A stretch of 64,000 nucleotides of DNA, taken from NCBI RefSeq assembly GCF_003350005.1, contig NZ_QLKS01000006.1, forward strand, positions 1-64,000. The letters are read 5' to 3'. Below, in pieces: positions 9,022-18,164 of the stretch. The number at the start of each line of letters is the position of its first letter. Position 1 is the stretch's first letter. Source of the stretch: Psychrobacter proteolyticus. GTDB lineage: Bacteria; Pseudomonadota; Gammaproteobacteria; Pseudomonadales; Moraxellaceae. The position numbers were made by a program, and so were the translations under genes. Below the pieces are notes generated by a model. That model saw only the letters and a program-made list of their open reading frames with translations. It did not search any database and was not told the DNA's origin.

Positions 9022-9052
9022 TTTACATACGTGCACCTATGTGTTTTATAAT
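9022..9052 (+). promoter_or_regulatory. Probable promoter of the fabF-like gene with palindromic operator
   Basis: A -35-like TTTACA (9022-9027) or TTACAT and a perfect TATAAT (9047-9052) are separated by 18-19 bp. An imperfect 18-bp palindrome ACATACGTGCACCTATGT (9025-9042, GTGCAC core) fills the spacer. A protein bound there would block RNA polymerase. The regulator is unknown. Confidence 0.45.
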
Positions 9053-9102
9053 AACTTTAAAAACGCCATCCTCTTAGGACCCGTAAGTATAGGACATATC
9101 GC

Positions 9103-10494
9103 ATGAGCCAACACAGCACCTCACCTATCGACCAAGCCACCAATGATGACACAAATAATATGACCGCAGCACCTGTACATAAATCGCGTCAAAAACCCCC
9201 TCATTACGAGCGCTCTGATGACAAACGTGTGGTCGTGACAGGTATGGGTGCCATTACGCCGCTCGGTCTAGATGTTGATAGCTCATGGAGCAAGCTACTC
9301 AATGGTGACAGTGGTATCTCACCAATTACGCATTTTGATGCCACAGGCTACCGCGCGCAAATCGCAGGCGTCATCAAAGACTTTGATGCCAAGCAATATA
9401 TGAGCGCCAAAGATGCACGCCGCTATGATAAGTTTATACACTACGGGATTGCGGCTTCTTCTATGGCACTACAACATGCTGGTCTTATCGATGAAGTCAG
9501 TGCTGCTGATGCGCCAGTACAAGGTGTTGACCAAGATCGCTTTGGTATCATATTGGGCTCAGGTATTGGTGGTATCCAAACAATCGAAAACAGTCGCGAT
9601 ACCCTACACGAAAAAGGTGCCGCCAAAGTTTCGCCTTTTATTATCCCAGGCTCTATCGTTAATATGGCAGCAGGATTGGTCGCGATTAAACACAACTTAA
9701 AAGGGCCAAATCTTGCAACATCAACAGCTTGTACCACGGCGACTCACGCTATCGGTCTTGCTGCGCGTTTGATCGCCTACGGTGATGCCGATGTCATGTT
9801 AGCAGGCGGTAGTGAAAAAGGCTCTAGCCCACTTGGTATAGCTGGCTTTAGTGCTATGCATGCACTATCTACGCGCAACGACGAGCCAACCAAAGCCTCG
9901 CGTCCATTTGATAAAGGTCGTGACGGTTTTGTACTTGGTGATGGTGCTGGCGTGGTGATATTAGAAAGCCTTGCTCACGCCAAAGCGCGCGGTGCCACAA
10001 TACTGGCAGAGCTGGTCGGGTTTGGCATGAGCGATGATGCCAGTCATATTACCGCACCACCAGAAGATGGTAGCGGCGCTGCAAAAGCCATGCGCAATGC
10101 ACTCAATGATGCTGGGATTGAACCATCAAGCGTCGGTTATGTCAATGCACACGGTACCAGTACACCTGCAGGTGACGTCGCCGAATCAATTGCTATCGAA
10201 ACAGTATTTTCGCCAGTGAAAGACAGCATTTTGGTGAGTTCAACCAAGTCAATGACCGGACACCTACTTGGTGCAGCTGGCGGTGTAGAAGCCATATTTA
10301 CCGTACTCGCCCTACAAAATCAGCACGTACCCCCAACGATTAATCTTGAAAATGTAGAAGATAACTGCAATCTCGATTACGTGGCTAACCAATCACGTAA
10401 AGTCAATAATCTGCAATATGCTGCATCCAACAGCTTTGGCTTTGGTGGTACCAATGGCTCCTTGATATTTGCTCGCTGGCCTGTCAATCAATAA
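9103..10494 (+). CDS. fabF: Beta-ketoacyl-ACP synthase (FabF/KAS II type)
   Basis: Condensing enzyme of type II fatty-acid synthesis that elongates acyl-ACP with malonyl-ACP. The catalytic triad is clear: Cys at about 210 in TSTACTTATHA, His350 in VNAHGTSTPAGD and His387 in KSMTGHLLGAAG. The GFGGTNGS motif lies near the C terminus. At 463 residues it is ~45 longer than usual KAS II because of a polar N-terminal extension (residues 1-40) rich in Thr, Asp and Asn. It stands alone rather than in a fab cluster, so it may be a second KAS II copy. A palindrome in its promoter suggests repression. Assignment to KAS family is firm, the exact paralogue is less so. Confidence 0.88.
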   Translation: MSQHSTSPIDQATNDDTNNMTAAPVHKSRQKPPHYERSDDKRVVVTGMGAITPLGLDVDSSWSKLLNGDSGISPITHFDATGYRAQIAGVIKDFDAKQYMSAKDARRYDKFIHYGIAASSMALQHAGLIDEVSAADAPVQGVDQDRFGIILGSGIGGIQTIENSRDTLHEKGAAKVSPFIIPGSIVNMAAGLVAIKHNLKGPNLATSTACTTATHAIGLAARLIAYGDADVMLAGGSEKGSSPLGIAGFSAMHALSTRNDEPTKASRPFDKGRDGFVLGDGAGVVILESLAHAKARGATILAELVGFGMSDDASHITAPPEDGSGAAKAMRNALNDAGIEPSSVGYVNAHGTSTPAGDVAESIAIETVFSPVKDSILVSSTKSMTGHLLGAAGGVEAIFTVLALQNQHVPPTINLENVEDNCNLDYVANQSRKVNNLQYAASNSFGFGGTNGSLIFARWPVNQ

Positions 10495-10563
10495 CACTTG
10501 AGCGCTTACAGCACGATATATTGTAACGTTGGTGTCAGATTTGCTACGTTTGTCCACTTGCAG

Positions 10564-10600
10564 CCCCTTATCGTACTTGCGTATGATAAGGGGTAATTTT
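10564..10600 (+). terminator. Rho-independent terminator after fabF
   Basis: The stem CCCCTTATC (10564-10572) pairs with GATAAGGGG (10585-10593) across a 12-nt loop, followed by TAATTTTT. It lies immediately before the next gene, so it probably separates the two transcripts or attenuates read-through. Confidence 0.6.
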
Positions 10601-10622
10601 TGGAACATTTATGGAAGATACC

Positions 10623-11456
10623 ATGTCAAGCTACTCATTTTCCCATCAGTTTTATCAACGCTGGACGTGTGCGCCTGAGCCAGTACGCGCAGCGATTACC
10701 CAAGAACTAAAAGACATCACTACCCTGCTACAACCTGACACCTCATTTGAAGACTTCACTTTTAATACTCATGATTTAGATGCGCATGTAGACGAGCTAT
10801 ATGACAACTACAATGCAGAACAAGCCATTGCTAAAGCGATCACGGACAAACAAGAGAAAGAAGACGCAGCCGCTGCAAAACAAAAGCTAGAAGCCGAACA
10901 GAAGCAAAAAGAAGCAGAAGAAGCCACACGCAAGGCAGAAGCGACTCAAAAAGAACAAGAAAAACATGAGCAGTCAATGTTAGAGAAAGACAAGGACAAA
11001 GAAACGGCTGCTATCGACGTAGCTAAAGTAAACACAGATAAAGTCGTGGTAGATAGCGCTGTTACTGACGATTTTGTTACTAATAATTCTAGTGCAAAGA
11101 CTGAAAAAGTGGCATCAGAAGTCGTAAATGCTGAAGGCAATACTAGCGATAATAAAAGTGCTGACAACAAAACCATTAGCGAACAGGCACATACACTTAG
11201 TGATAACCACATTAAAGATATTAATAATAAAGCCAGTGCAGCGATTAATCTGGCCTTAAAAGACGCGAAGCTAGATGCAACACATCAACAGCTAATCCGC
11301 GAGCTAGAAACACAGGTCGATGACTATTTAAGTGATCAAATGATGCTAATGTCTGAAAACCTAAAGTCTTGGCTACGTGCTGAGGTAACCCAACACTTTA
11401 GCGAGCAGAATGACTTAACTACTAATAATGAAGCTGCTAAGAAAAGCATCCACTAA
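10623..11456 (+). CDS. Uncharacterised charged coiled-coil protein
   Basis: I do not recognise a family for this 277-residue protein. It has a folded-looking N-terminal ~75 residues with Trp and aromatic residues. A long Lys/Glu/Ala/Gln-rich coiled coil follows (about 75-125), then a Ser/Asn/Asp-rich low-complexity linker to about 200. The C-terminal amphipathic helix contains LIRELETQVDDYLSDQM and NLKSWLRAEVTQHF. There is no signal peptide or membrane span. The ATG at 10623 is preferred since GGAAG lies five bases upstream. An ATG four codons earlier (10611) is also possible. It is probably a cytoplasmic scaffold or structural protein, but that is only a guess from composition. Confidence 0.65.
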   Translation: MSSYSFSHQFYQRWTCAPEPVRAAITQELKDITTLLQPDTSFEDFTFNTHDLDAHVDELYDNYNAEQAIAKAITDKQEKEDAAAAKQKLEAEQKQKEAEEATRKAEATQKEQEKHEQSMLEKDKDKETAAIDVAKVNTDKVVVDSAVTDDFVTNNSSAKTEKVASEVVNAEGNTSDNKSADNKTISEQAHTLSDNHIKDINNKASAAINLALKDAKLDATHQQLIRELETQVDDYLSDQMMLMSENLKSWLRAEVTQHFSEQNDLTTNNEAAKKSIH

Positions 11457-11520
11457 TAGTGATTATTTTTCAGTATTGAACCTACAGTTAGAAACAGCCG
11501 CTCAGTACTAAGTAATGAAC

Positions 11521-11559
11521 ACTAAAAAGCCCCGTAAATAATTTACGGGGCTTTTTAGT
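11521..11559. terminator. Bidirectional Rho-independent terminator
   Basis: A perfect 18-bp stem from ACTAAAAAGCCCCGTAAA to its complement encloses a 3-nt loop. The GC core is flanked by A- and T-runs, so it serves the coiled-coil gene and the convergent aminopeptidase gene. Confidence 0.9.
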
Positions 11560-11587
11560 ACTTTTAGTTAATGTTTTGAGCTTAGTA

Positions 11588-13405
11588 TTAAATGGCTTTG
11601 GTACGTTCAGTCAACCATTCAAGCGCTGCACCTTCAACACGATCTTTTAGCTCTGCGAAGACTTGGCTATGATAGTCATTTAACCAATCTATCTCGGTTT
11701 GATCCAACAGTGATGGCTCAATCAGACGCGTATCGATTGGGCAGTAAGTGATGGTCTCAAAGTTTAAGAAATCACCAAACTCTGTCTCAGTAGGCTTAGC
11801 AACTGGCGTATTTACTACCAAGTTCTCGATACGAATACCCCATTTGCCTTCGCGGTATAGACCTGGCTCATTACTAGAAATCATACCGACTTTCATCGCA
11901 CGCTCTTTTGGTGTGCTAGCGCTATAGGCGATGACTTGTGGGCCTTCATGTACGTTTAAGAAATACCCAACGCCGTGACCCGTACCATGACCATAGTCCA
12001 TCTGTGCTTGCCATAATGGCGCACGGCAAATGGCATCGATCAACGGTGAGGCGATACCATCAGGGAAGTGAGCACGAGCTAGCGCAATGTGGGCTTTTAG
12101 CACAAGAGTAAAGTCACGTTTATGCTCAGCAGTGACTTGCCCAATACCGACTACGCGGGTGATATCAGTCGTACCGTTTTGATATTGTGCACCTGAGTCA
12201 ATCAGTAGCAATCCGCCTTCGCCCTCGGCCACATCAAGGTAGCTGAATTTTTCTGGCGTTGCACGGTAATGTGGCAATGCGCCATTTTCATTAAAGCCTG
12301 CGATGGTTGGGAAACTTGGCGAGACATAATGCGGCTGACGACTGCGCACGTCTATCAGCATACTATCAACATCTAGTTCACTCAAACGCTCACCTGCTGC
12401 TAGACGCTGCTCAAATGTCGCAAAAAACTCAGCCAAAGCAGCGCCATCTTGACGCATCGCTTCACGGACATGATCGATATCTGCATCAGATTTTACAGAT
12501 TTGAGTAATGTGCTAGGTGCCATTTGCTCAATAAAACCAACATCATCTGCCATTTTTGAGAGCGTACCTACTGCGATTTTGCTCGGATCTAACAGTAGTA
12601 AATCGTCTGGCGTTAATGCGCTCAATGCCTCTTGCACAGCAGAATAGTCAGCCAATGTGATGCCGCTGTCTTTTAAACTCTGTGCAATATCTTCGCTTAC
12701 TTTATCAGTATCAACAAACAACGTTGCTTTGTCTGCGTCAATCAACATATGTGATAAGAATACCGGATTATAATCAACATCCGCACCGCGCAAGTTCGTC
12801 AACCAAGCGATATCGTCTAAGCTTGAAAGTAAATGATGGGTCGCACCTGCTTCTGCCATACCTTCGCGTACTGCTGCAATTTTTGAGGTGGCAGACTGAG
12901 CAAGGAACTGCTCATCATGAGTATATAATTTGGCCGCTGGTAGTGCTGGGCGATCTGTCCAAATCTCTGTCAGCACATCACGCTCAGTAATCAAAGTAAT
13001 ATCATTGGCATCAAAAGCATTTAACAAGCGATCTTGCTCAGCGATAGATAACACATTGCCATCCACTGCTACGCTATCCCCTTCTTGCAAATGCTCGGCT
13101 AGCCAATCGATATGATTTGGCTGACCCGGCGCAAGCTTTTCTAAAGTAATACCTGTGCCTTCTAACTGGTCAGCGGCATGTACCCAATAACGGCTATCCG
13201 TCCATAGACCTGCAAAATCAGCAGTCACAACCAGCGTGCCGACAGAACCGGTAAACCCTGACAGCCATAAGCGTGCTTGCCAGTACTCTGGTAAATATTC
13301 AGATAAATGGGGATCAGCAGAGGGTACGATGATAGCGGTGAGATCTTGCGCGGCTAAGGTGCTACGTAAATTAGCAATACGTTCGTGAATGGCTTGTTTA
13401 TTCAT
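11588..13405 (-). CDS. Aminopeptidase P family metallopeptidase (M24B)
   Basis: A 605-residue Xaa-Pro aminopeptidase that removes the N-terminal residue before proline. It has the three-domain layout of eukaryote-like aminopeptidase P: two creatinase-like N-terminal domains and a C-terminal pita-bread catalytic domain (about 310-550). Metal ligands are visible as Asp in LLLIDSGAQYQNGTTDITR, His in GHGTGHGVGYFLNVHEGP, Glu in ISSNEPGLY and Glu in GIRIENL. A PF16188-type C-terminal tail follows. The length fits this long class rather than the ~440-residue E. coli PepP. It starts with ATG after AAGGACAC. Presumably cytosolic, as no signal peptide is seen. It is monocistronic with a shared terminator. 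Confidence 0.92.
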   Translation of the reverse strand: MNKQAIHERIANLRSTLAAQDLTAIIVPSADPHLSEYLPEYWQARLWLSGFTGSVGTLVVTADFAGLWTDSRYWVHAADQLEGTGITLEKLAPGQPNHIDWLAEHLQEGDSVAVDGNVLSIAEQDRLLNAFDANDITLITERDVLTEIWTDRPALPAAKLYTHDEQFLAQSATSKIAAVREGMAEAGATHHLLSSLDDIAWLTNLRGADVDYNPVFLSHMLIDADKATLFVDTDKVSEDIAQSLKDSGITLADYSAVQEALSALTPDDLLLLDPSKIAVGTLSKMADDVGFIEQMAPSTLLKSVKSDADIDHVREAMRQDGAALAEFFATFEQRLAAGERLSELDVDSMLIDVRSRQPHYVSPSFPTIAGFNENGALPHYRATPEKFSYLDVAEGEGGLLLIDSGAQYQNGTTDITRVVGIGQVTAEHKRDFTLVLKAHIALARAHFPDGIASPLIDAICRAPLWQAQMDYGHGTGHGVGYFLNVHEGPQVIAYSASTPKERAMKVGMISSNEPGLYREGKWGIRIENLVVNTPVAKPTETEFGDFLNFETITYCPIDTRLIEPSLLDQTEIDWLNDYHSQVFAELKDRVEGAALEWLTERTKAI

Positions 13406-13731
13406 TGAATGTGTCCTTATAAAGGTTATAAAAATATGCTGGAGCGATTATTTACAATCGTCTTGTTCTAATAGTCGTCTTATTTAAGTTTTTGATACTG
13501 CTTTAGTTGTAATAAGACATTTATTATCGATAGAGATTATTCAAGCAAACAATCTACTTATTTAGCTATCTAACTATGTTTGCTTTGATAATTACTTCTG
13601 CTTATTGAGAATAGAAAGTTGAATTAATATAGGCTTATAAAACGCTGTACTGCTGGTTATGGTGAGCTATCATTAGATGTTTGGGCAGATAGTAAGCTTT
13701 CAATAGCTTGTGCTAAATATCCCACCAACTA
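13406..13731. other. Intergenic region, no recognised feature
   Basis: About 325 AT-rich bases upstream of the aminopeptidase start and downstream of the peptide-transporter terminator. It must contain the aminopeptidase promoter on the minus strand, but no box pair stands out. I see no gene, RNA or repeat. Confidence 0.5.
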
Positions 13732-13767
13732 AAACAATAAAACGTGCTACCAGTAATGGTAACACGT
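13732..13767 (-). terminator. Rho-independent terminator of the peptide transporter
   Basis: On the minus strand ACGTGTTACC and GGTAGCACGT form a 10-bp stem with one mismatch and a 6-nt loop, followed by the T-rich TTTATTGTTTT. It lies about 50 bp past the transporter stop codon. Confidence 0.7.
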
Positions 13768-13820
13768 CTCATCATGTGTCACTTGTGCTGTTGTTAATCA
13801 CAAATGTACATCAGACTATT

Positions 13821-15389
13821 TTATTGCTTAGCCAGTTGTTTCTCACGCTCGCTTTCTTTGAGCATTTTATTGATAGGTTTTGCTAGTATCAATAATAGTA
13901 CAGCGGTAACTACCAAGAAGATGGTCATGGTTGTGAACAGACCTGGTAACCCTTCGATTTTGTCAGCTGATACATGCCCACCAAAGAAAGCAGCAACCAA
14001 GTTACCCATAGCGATAGAAGCAAAGAATAGCCCCATCATTTGGCCTTGCATACCTTCTGGCGCCAATTTAGTCATGGCAGATAACCCAACTGGGCTTAAT
14101 GCTAACTCACCTAGCGTCAATAATAATAAACTACCAACCAACCATAGTGGTGATGCCAAGCCAGCACCAGGCGCTAAAATGCTTTTTGAAGCAAAAATCA
14201 TCAAGGCGAAACCTGCGGCTGCCAGTAGCATACCGAGTGCAAACTTAGCCATACTGCTAGGCTCAAGACCTCGGTTACCAAGCTTGACCCAAATAACACT
14301 AACGATAGGTGCCAATATTAAAATAAATAGTGGGTTCAATGACTGGAACCAGATACTTGGTATCTCAAATCCTAAAACATTCAGGTCGGTATAACGATCA
14401 GCAAACAAGTTAAAAGACGTTGGCTGCTGCTCAAAGCTTGACCAGAACAGCGTCGAGCCAATGATTAAGACAAAGCAAATTAACAAGCGTAGTTTGTCCG
14501 TCTTATCTAATCGCGGTGAGATAAACATAATGACAAAATACAAGATGACCACTGCAGCAATGATATAGGTCATATACTCTGCAACCATCTCAGGATTGAA
14601 CGATATCATGCCGGTAGACACTAATAGCACTGCAGCTACTAACAACGCGACAAAACCACCAACCCAGCGACCGATGTTTTTGTATTTATCGTTAGATTTT
14701 TCCCACTCAGCAGAGATACCTTTGGCGCGTGCATAACGCGTCAAATTCTTTTGTGCGACAAAACGATAGATCAATAATGAGATCAGCATACCCAAACCGC
14801 CAACGCCAAAACCGACATGCCACATGCCTTTTTCTTTGAATACGCCAACGATAAGTGCCGCTAATAACGCACCGATATTAATGCCCATGTAAAACAAGGT
14901 AAAGCCGCCATCACGGCGAGAGTCGCCTTTGGGGTACAAAGCGCCAACCATCACTGAGATACAGGTTTTAAATAACCCTGAGCCCAAGACAATACAGATT
15001 AAACCAACAAAGAACAGCGTCATGCCAAACATCGCTGAAAGCGCAATACACAAGTGACCAAGAGCAATAATGATACTGCCCCACCACAATGCACGCTCTT
15101 GACCCAGCCAATTATCTGCTAACCAGCCACCTGGTACTGCTGCTAAGTATAACGAACCAGCAAAGATACCATAAATAGCAGAAGCGGTGACTTCATTAAA
15201 GCCAAAACCACCACTGCTTACTGTGGCCACCATAAATAGCACTAGTAGCGGACGGATACTATAGTAAGAGAAACGCTCCCACATTTCGGTAAAAAACAAT
15301 GAGCGTAATGGCGCGGGATGTCCCATAAAGCCATTATCTAGTGCTTCCAGCTCAACTGCACTAGCTTCTGATTTAGACTGTGTACTCAC
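13821..15389 (-). CDS. POT-family proton-dependent oligopeptide transporter
   Basis: Inner-membrane proton symporter for di- and tripeptides, a 522-residue member of the major facilitator superfamily. The POT signature ExxERFxYY is seen as E35-M-W-E38-R39-F-S-Y-Y. The second motif region (FTLFYMGINIGALLAALIVG) follows, and 12-14 hydrophobic segments span the rest. Peptide specificity is from the family. It stands alone, with a terminator on each side. The adjacent aminopeptidase P could process imported peptides, a plausible but unproven link. The DtpA/DtpB-type name cannot be chosen by eye. Confidence 0.93.
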   Translation of the reverse strand: MSTQSKSEASAVELEALDNGFMGHPAPLRSLFFTEMWERFSYYSIRPLLVLFMVATVSSGGFGFNEVTASAIYGIFAGSLYLAAVPGGWLADNWLGQERALWWGSIIIALGHLCIALSAMFGMTLFFVGLICIVLGSGLFKTCISVMVGALYPKGDSRRDGGFTLFYMGINIGALLAALIVGVFKEKGMWHVGFGVGGLGMLISLLIYRFVAQKNLTRYARAKGISAEWEKSNDKYKNIGRWVGGFVALLVAAVLLVSTGMISFNPEMVAEYMTYIIAAVVILYFVIMFISPRLDKTDKLRLLICFVLIIGSTLFWSSFEQQPTSFNLFADRYTDLNVLGFEIPSIWFQSLNPLFILILAPIVSVIWVKLGNRGLEPSSMAKFALGMLLAAAGFALMIFASKSILAPGAGLASPLWLVGSLLLLTLGELALSPVGLSAMTKLAPEGMQGQMMGLFFASIAMGNLVAAFFGGHVSADKIEGLPGLFTTMTIFLVVTAVLLLILAKPINKMLKESEREKQLAKQ

Positions 15390-15530
15390 AACTTTATTCC
15401 TTTAAAGATTATTTTGGTAATGACAGAACCCTCAATTATTCGGATGAACGGTCATATAGGCGGAACATTGTTTCACTTGGTTATAATCAAGTAAAGAAAA
15501 AGTTGGCTAAAAATTACACAAATACCCATA

Positions 15531-15570
15531 AAAAAAGCCCGCTCTCAACTATTGAGAACGAGCTTTTTTT
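15531..15570 (-). terminator. Rho-independent terminator after the small acidic protein
   Basis: The AAAAAAGCCCGCTCTCAA arm pairs with TTGAGAACGAGCTTTTTT through a stem with two G-U pairs and a 3-nt loop. It lies between the small membrane protein gene and the POT transporter, both on the minus strand. Confidence 0.75.
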
Positions 15571-15580
15571 AGATGTTAAA

Positions 15581-15618
15581 GTCTCTATCATCGTACTTAA
15601 AGTACTATTGATAGAGAC
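15581..15618 (-). repeat. Long near-perfect palindrome
   Basis: GTCTCTATCA (15581-15590) is repeated inverted at 15609-15618, and the centre GTACTTAAAGTAC is itself palindromic. The RNA would form a long stem. No T-run follows, so it is not a standard terminator, though it sits just before one. Its role is unknown. It may stabilise the 3' end of the upstream mRNA. Confidence 0.6.
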
Positions 15619-15683
15619 GTGGTAAAGTCACTTATTTTATAGACAGGTAGCATTACCACTCATTTGATTGACCGTATTACAGA

Positions 15684-16121
15684 CTACTGTGCTGCGGTAT
15701 CGCCAGCTTCTAAGTCACCATCCGCTTGCTCAGCTGTCAAATCCGCATCGGCAACAGCAGCTTGGCTTACAGTACCAGAAGCAGTTGCTGTACCAGCTTC
15801 TGCGGTGACAACTGCACTATCTGCATCTGTCGCTGGGGTTACGGTTGCATCTGCCGCGGTATCAGGCGCTGCAGCATCTGACGCTTCTTCTGTTGTTGCA
15901 GCTTCTGCATCGGCTGGAGCCGCCTCTTCTTCAGTAGCAGTGGCTTCTGCTTCATCTGCCGCAGCTGATGCTTCAGTTGTCTCAGCAGTGATATGCTCGC
16001 CTGCTGGACGCAAAAACGCAGAAACACCAATAAGTAAGACAATACCTAAGAACATGGCAATGCCACCTAAAGCGAATAACAGCTCTTTTTTTGGATTGTT
16101 ATTAACGACACCTTCTGACAT
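15684..16121 (-). CDS. Small membrane-anchored acidic low-complexity protein
   Basis: A 145-residue protein with a short Asn/Lys-rich N terminus and one hydrophobic segment at about 14-36 (LLFALGGIAMFLGIVLLIGV). The rest is a tail made almost only of Ala, Glu, Asp, Thr and Val. With positive residues before and acidic ones after the segment, an N-in, C-out single-span topology is likely, putting the tail in the periplasm. I know no named family. The composition is like that of the lipoprotein at 46113. It ends upstream of a palindrome and terminator and lies downstream of lnt on the same strand, about 190 bp away. Function unknown. Confidence 0.65.
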   Translation of the reverse strand: MSEGVVNNNPKKELLFALGGIAMFLGIVLLIGVSAFLRPAGEHITAETTEASAAADEAEATATEEEAAPADAEAATTEEASDAAAPDTAADATVTPATDADSAVVTAEAGTATASGTVSQAAVADADLTAEQADGDLEAGDTAAQ

Positions 16122-16313
16122 ACCTTATCCACCTTGCACAAAATATTTGAAATATTTACCTATTATATCGCAATTTATACTGATTTGTGAAAACCCTTAA
16201 GTATTTAAAGGGCTTATTATCCACAATTTGAATATTCATTTTTGGCACTTATGTCAGCCAACTACTTAATAAGTTATCTATTATTCGCTATCGACACATC
16301 TTACTGAACAATA

Positions 16314-17888
16314 CTACTTAACCAAACGTACTGGAGTCTTCGGACGTTTACCCAAATAGCTGAGTATCAGCAACAGTGTCATTATAAACAAAATAGGATA
16401 CTGACCAAAGCGCATAAATGGCGTGTTGCCAACTCGCGCCTGAATATCACCGCGCAGTACAGTACGTTCAAACTGCGGTGCACGCTCTACGATACGACCT
16501 TTGTGGTCGATAATAGCTGTCACACCTGTATTGGTCGCACGCATAAACCAGCGACCGTTTTCGAGCGCTCGCATCTGTACCATCTGTAGATGCTGTAGTG
16601 GACCTGCTGACGTACCAAACCAAGCATCGTTTGAGATGGTCAATAAGAAGTCCGTGCCAATGGCGTTTTTGCGCGTGGTATCTGGATACGCCACTTCGTA
16701 ACAGATGGCTGCGCCTAGATTGTGCCCTCGCACACGTAGCGGTGACTGCTGATCACTGCCGCGACTATAGCTCATAATGTCTTGGCTACCCGCTAGATTA
16801 GGCAAAATATCGAGCACGCCTTGGAATGGAATATATTCTCCAAATGGCACTAGACGTTGCTTTTTATAAAGCCCTTCTGCCTGTGCTCCTAGCGCAACCA
16901 CACTATTGTAGAACGGCGGATACTTATCTGTACTGGCATCAAACGCTGCTTCATCCTTATAAGGAATACCTGTCACCCATGTCGTGTCAGTCTCTTTGGC
17001 CATCGCGACCATTTCACTGATAAAACCAACAGCTTCTGTCTGAAACATAGGAATCGACGATTCAGGCCACAGCACGATGTCACGTCCCCACTCGTCACGG
17101 GTCAACGTTGCATAGATTTTTAGCGTTTCAATCTGATACTCGGTGAGCCATTTTAGGTCTTGTGGGATATTACCTTGAATCAAAGATACCGATAAATCAG
17201 GGGTGCCTTTTGGTTTGGTCCATTGCGGATTGATCAACCAAAGCGTGCTACTAATGATAAGCAATGCTATCGATGGAATCATATAGCCACCGCGACGACG
17301 CAATAGCTCAACGATACTGGCAGCCAATAGTACCGCTACGAAAGAAACCGCAAAGACGCCAGCCACAGGCGCTAACGAAGACAGCCAGTACTGTTCAGTA
17401 AATGCATAACCGACGAATAGCCAAGGAAAACCAGTAAACAACCAAGTTTTCATCCACTCTTGAAGTATCCATAAGGCAGCAAAAGATAACGGCTGCTTGC
17501 CAACCACACGATTAAAAATGAGCGCCAAAAAGCCATGGAACAAACCCATACCTAGACCCATGAGCGCAATCATAATCAGCGCAAGCCATGCGGGCGTATC
17601 ACCATAAACGTGTATCGAGGTGTACAGCCAAAACGCGCCAACACACCACAGTCCCGTACCGTAGGCCTGACCAATCAGAAAGGCGCGACGACCTGTCATC
17701 GCTGGTACCAATAACGCATATAAAATAGCAGGTGATACCAAGGCAACTGGCCAAATCCCATAAGGCGCGAGCGCAAGTATGAAAGCTGCCCCTGCCAGCC
17801 AAGCTATTAGTACCGTCAACCCCATATGTAAACCTTTTGGTTTACCGGGGTTCAGACGCTTTTGCAAATCAACAGTAGACAGACGCAT
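16314..17888 (-). CDS. lnt: Apolipoprotein N-acyltransferase
   Basis: Inner-membrane enzyme for the last step of lipoprotein maturation, acylating the N-terminal cysteine. The 524-residue protein has about seven membrane segments in the first 220 residues and one at the C terminus, with a periplasmic nitrilase-like domain between them. The Glu-Lys-Cys catalytic set is present: Glu in LWPESSIP, Lys in YKKQRLVPFGEYIP and Cys in AAICYEVAYPD. It follows corC on the same strand, the usual corC-lnt order, but a hairpin terminator lies between them. Lipoproteins at 44303 and 46113 would be among its substrates. Identification is secure. Confidence 0.96.
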   Translation of the reverse strand: MRLSTVDLQKRLNPGKPKGLHMGLTVLIAWLAGAAFILALAPYGIWPVALVSPAILYALLVPAMTGRRAFLIGQAYGTGLWCVGAFWLYTSIHVYGDTPAWLALIMIALMGLGMGLFHGFLALIFNRVVGKQPLSFAALWILQEWMKTWLFTGFPWLFVGYAFTEQYWLSSLAPVAGVFAVSFVAVLLAASIVELLRRRGGYMIPSIALLIISSTLWLINPQWTKPKGTPDLSVSLIQGNIPQDLKWLTEYQIETLKIYATLTRDEWGRDIVLWPESSIPMFQTEAVGFISEMVAMAKETDTTWVTGIPYKDEAAFDASTDKYPPFYNSVVALGAQAEGLYKKQRLVPFGEYIPFQGVLDILPNLAGSQDIMSYSRGSDQQSPLRVRGHNLGAAICYEVAYPDTTRKNAIGTDFLLTISNDAWFGTSAGPLQHLQMVQMRALENGRWFMRATNTGVTAIIDHKGRIVERAPQFERTVLRGDIQARVGNTPFMRFGQYPILFIMTLLLILSYLGKRPKTPVRLVK

Positions 17889-17960
17889 AGCAGTTATCCA
17901 AAATCATATTTTCTAAATATTCTCAGCTAAGCGATGAGATAACACTCACGCAAAACCTGA

Positions 17961-17980
17961 CTGCATAATGCTTTATGCAG
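17961..17980. repeat. Short perfect hairpin upstream of lnt
   Basis: CTGCATAA and TTATGCAG form a perfect 8-bp stem with a 4-nt loop in the corC-lnt intergenic region, within what is probably the lnt promoter or leader region. No T-run follows on either strand, so it is not a terminator. Role unknown. Confidence 0.4.
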
Positions 17981-18078
17981 GGCCATAAATAAAACCCACC
18001 CATGATACCAGTCAAAACCTACAAATGGGTAAATTTGCGTAGCTAAAACCTCATTCTAAAGTTCAAAAGGCAGAAAGC

Positions 18079-18107
18079 AAAAAACACGATTTTGCATCGT
18101 GTTTTTT
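18079..18107 (-). terminator. Rho-independent terminator after corC
   Basis: AAAAAACACGAT pairs perfectly with ATCGTGTTTTTT around a 5-nt loop about 60 bp past the corC stop, with a T-run on the minus strand. It separates corC from lnt. Confidence 0.8.
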
Positions 18108-18164
18108 ATTAATTTTGCTGACAAGTTTTATTCATAGACCAATTATCGTGACACTATAATCAAG

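Noticed and set aside
15664-16200. Long Ser/Ala-rich frame on the plus strand opposite the small acidic protein gene
   Set aside because: It is the antisense of a repetitive GCN/GAN-rich coding region and has no ribosome site. The minus-strand product has a sensible membrane segment.
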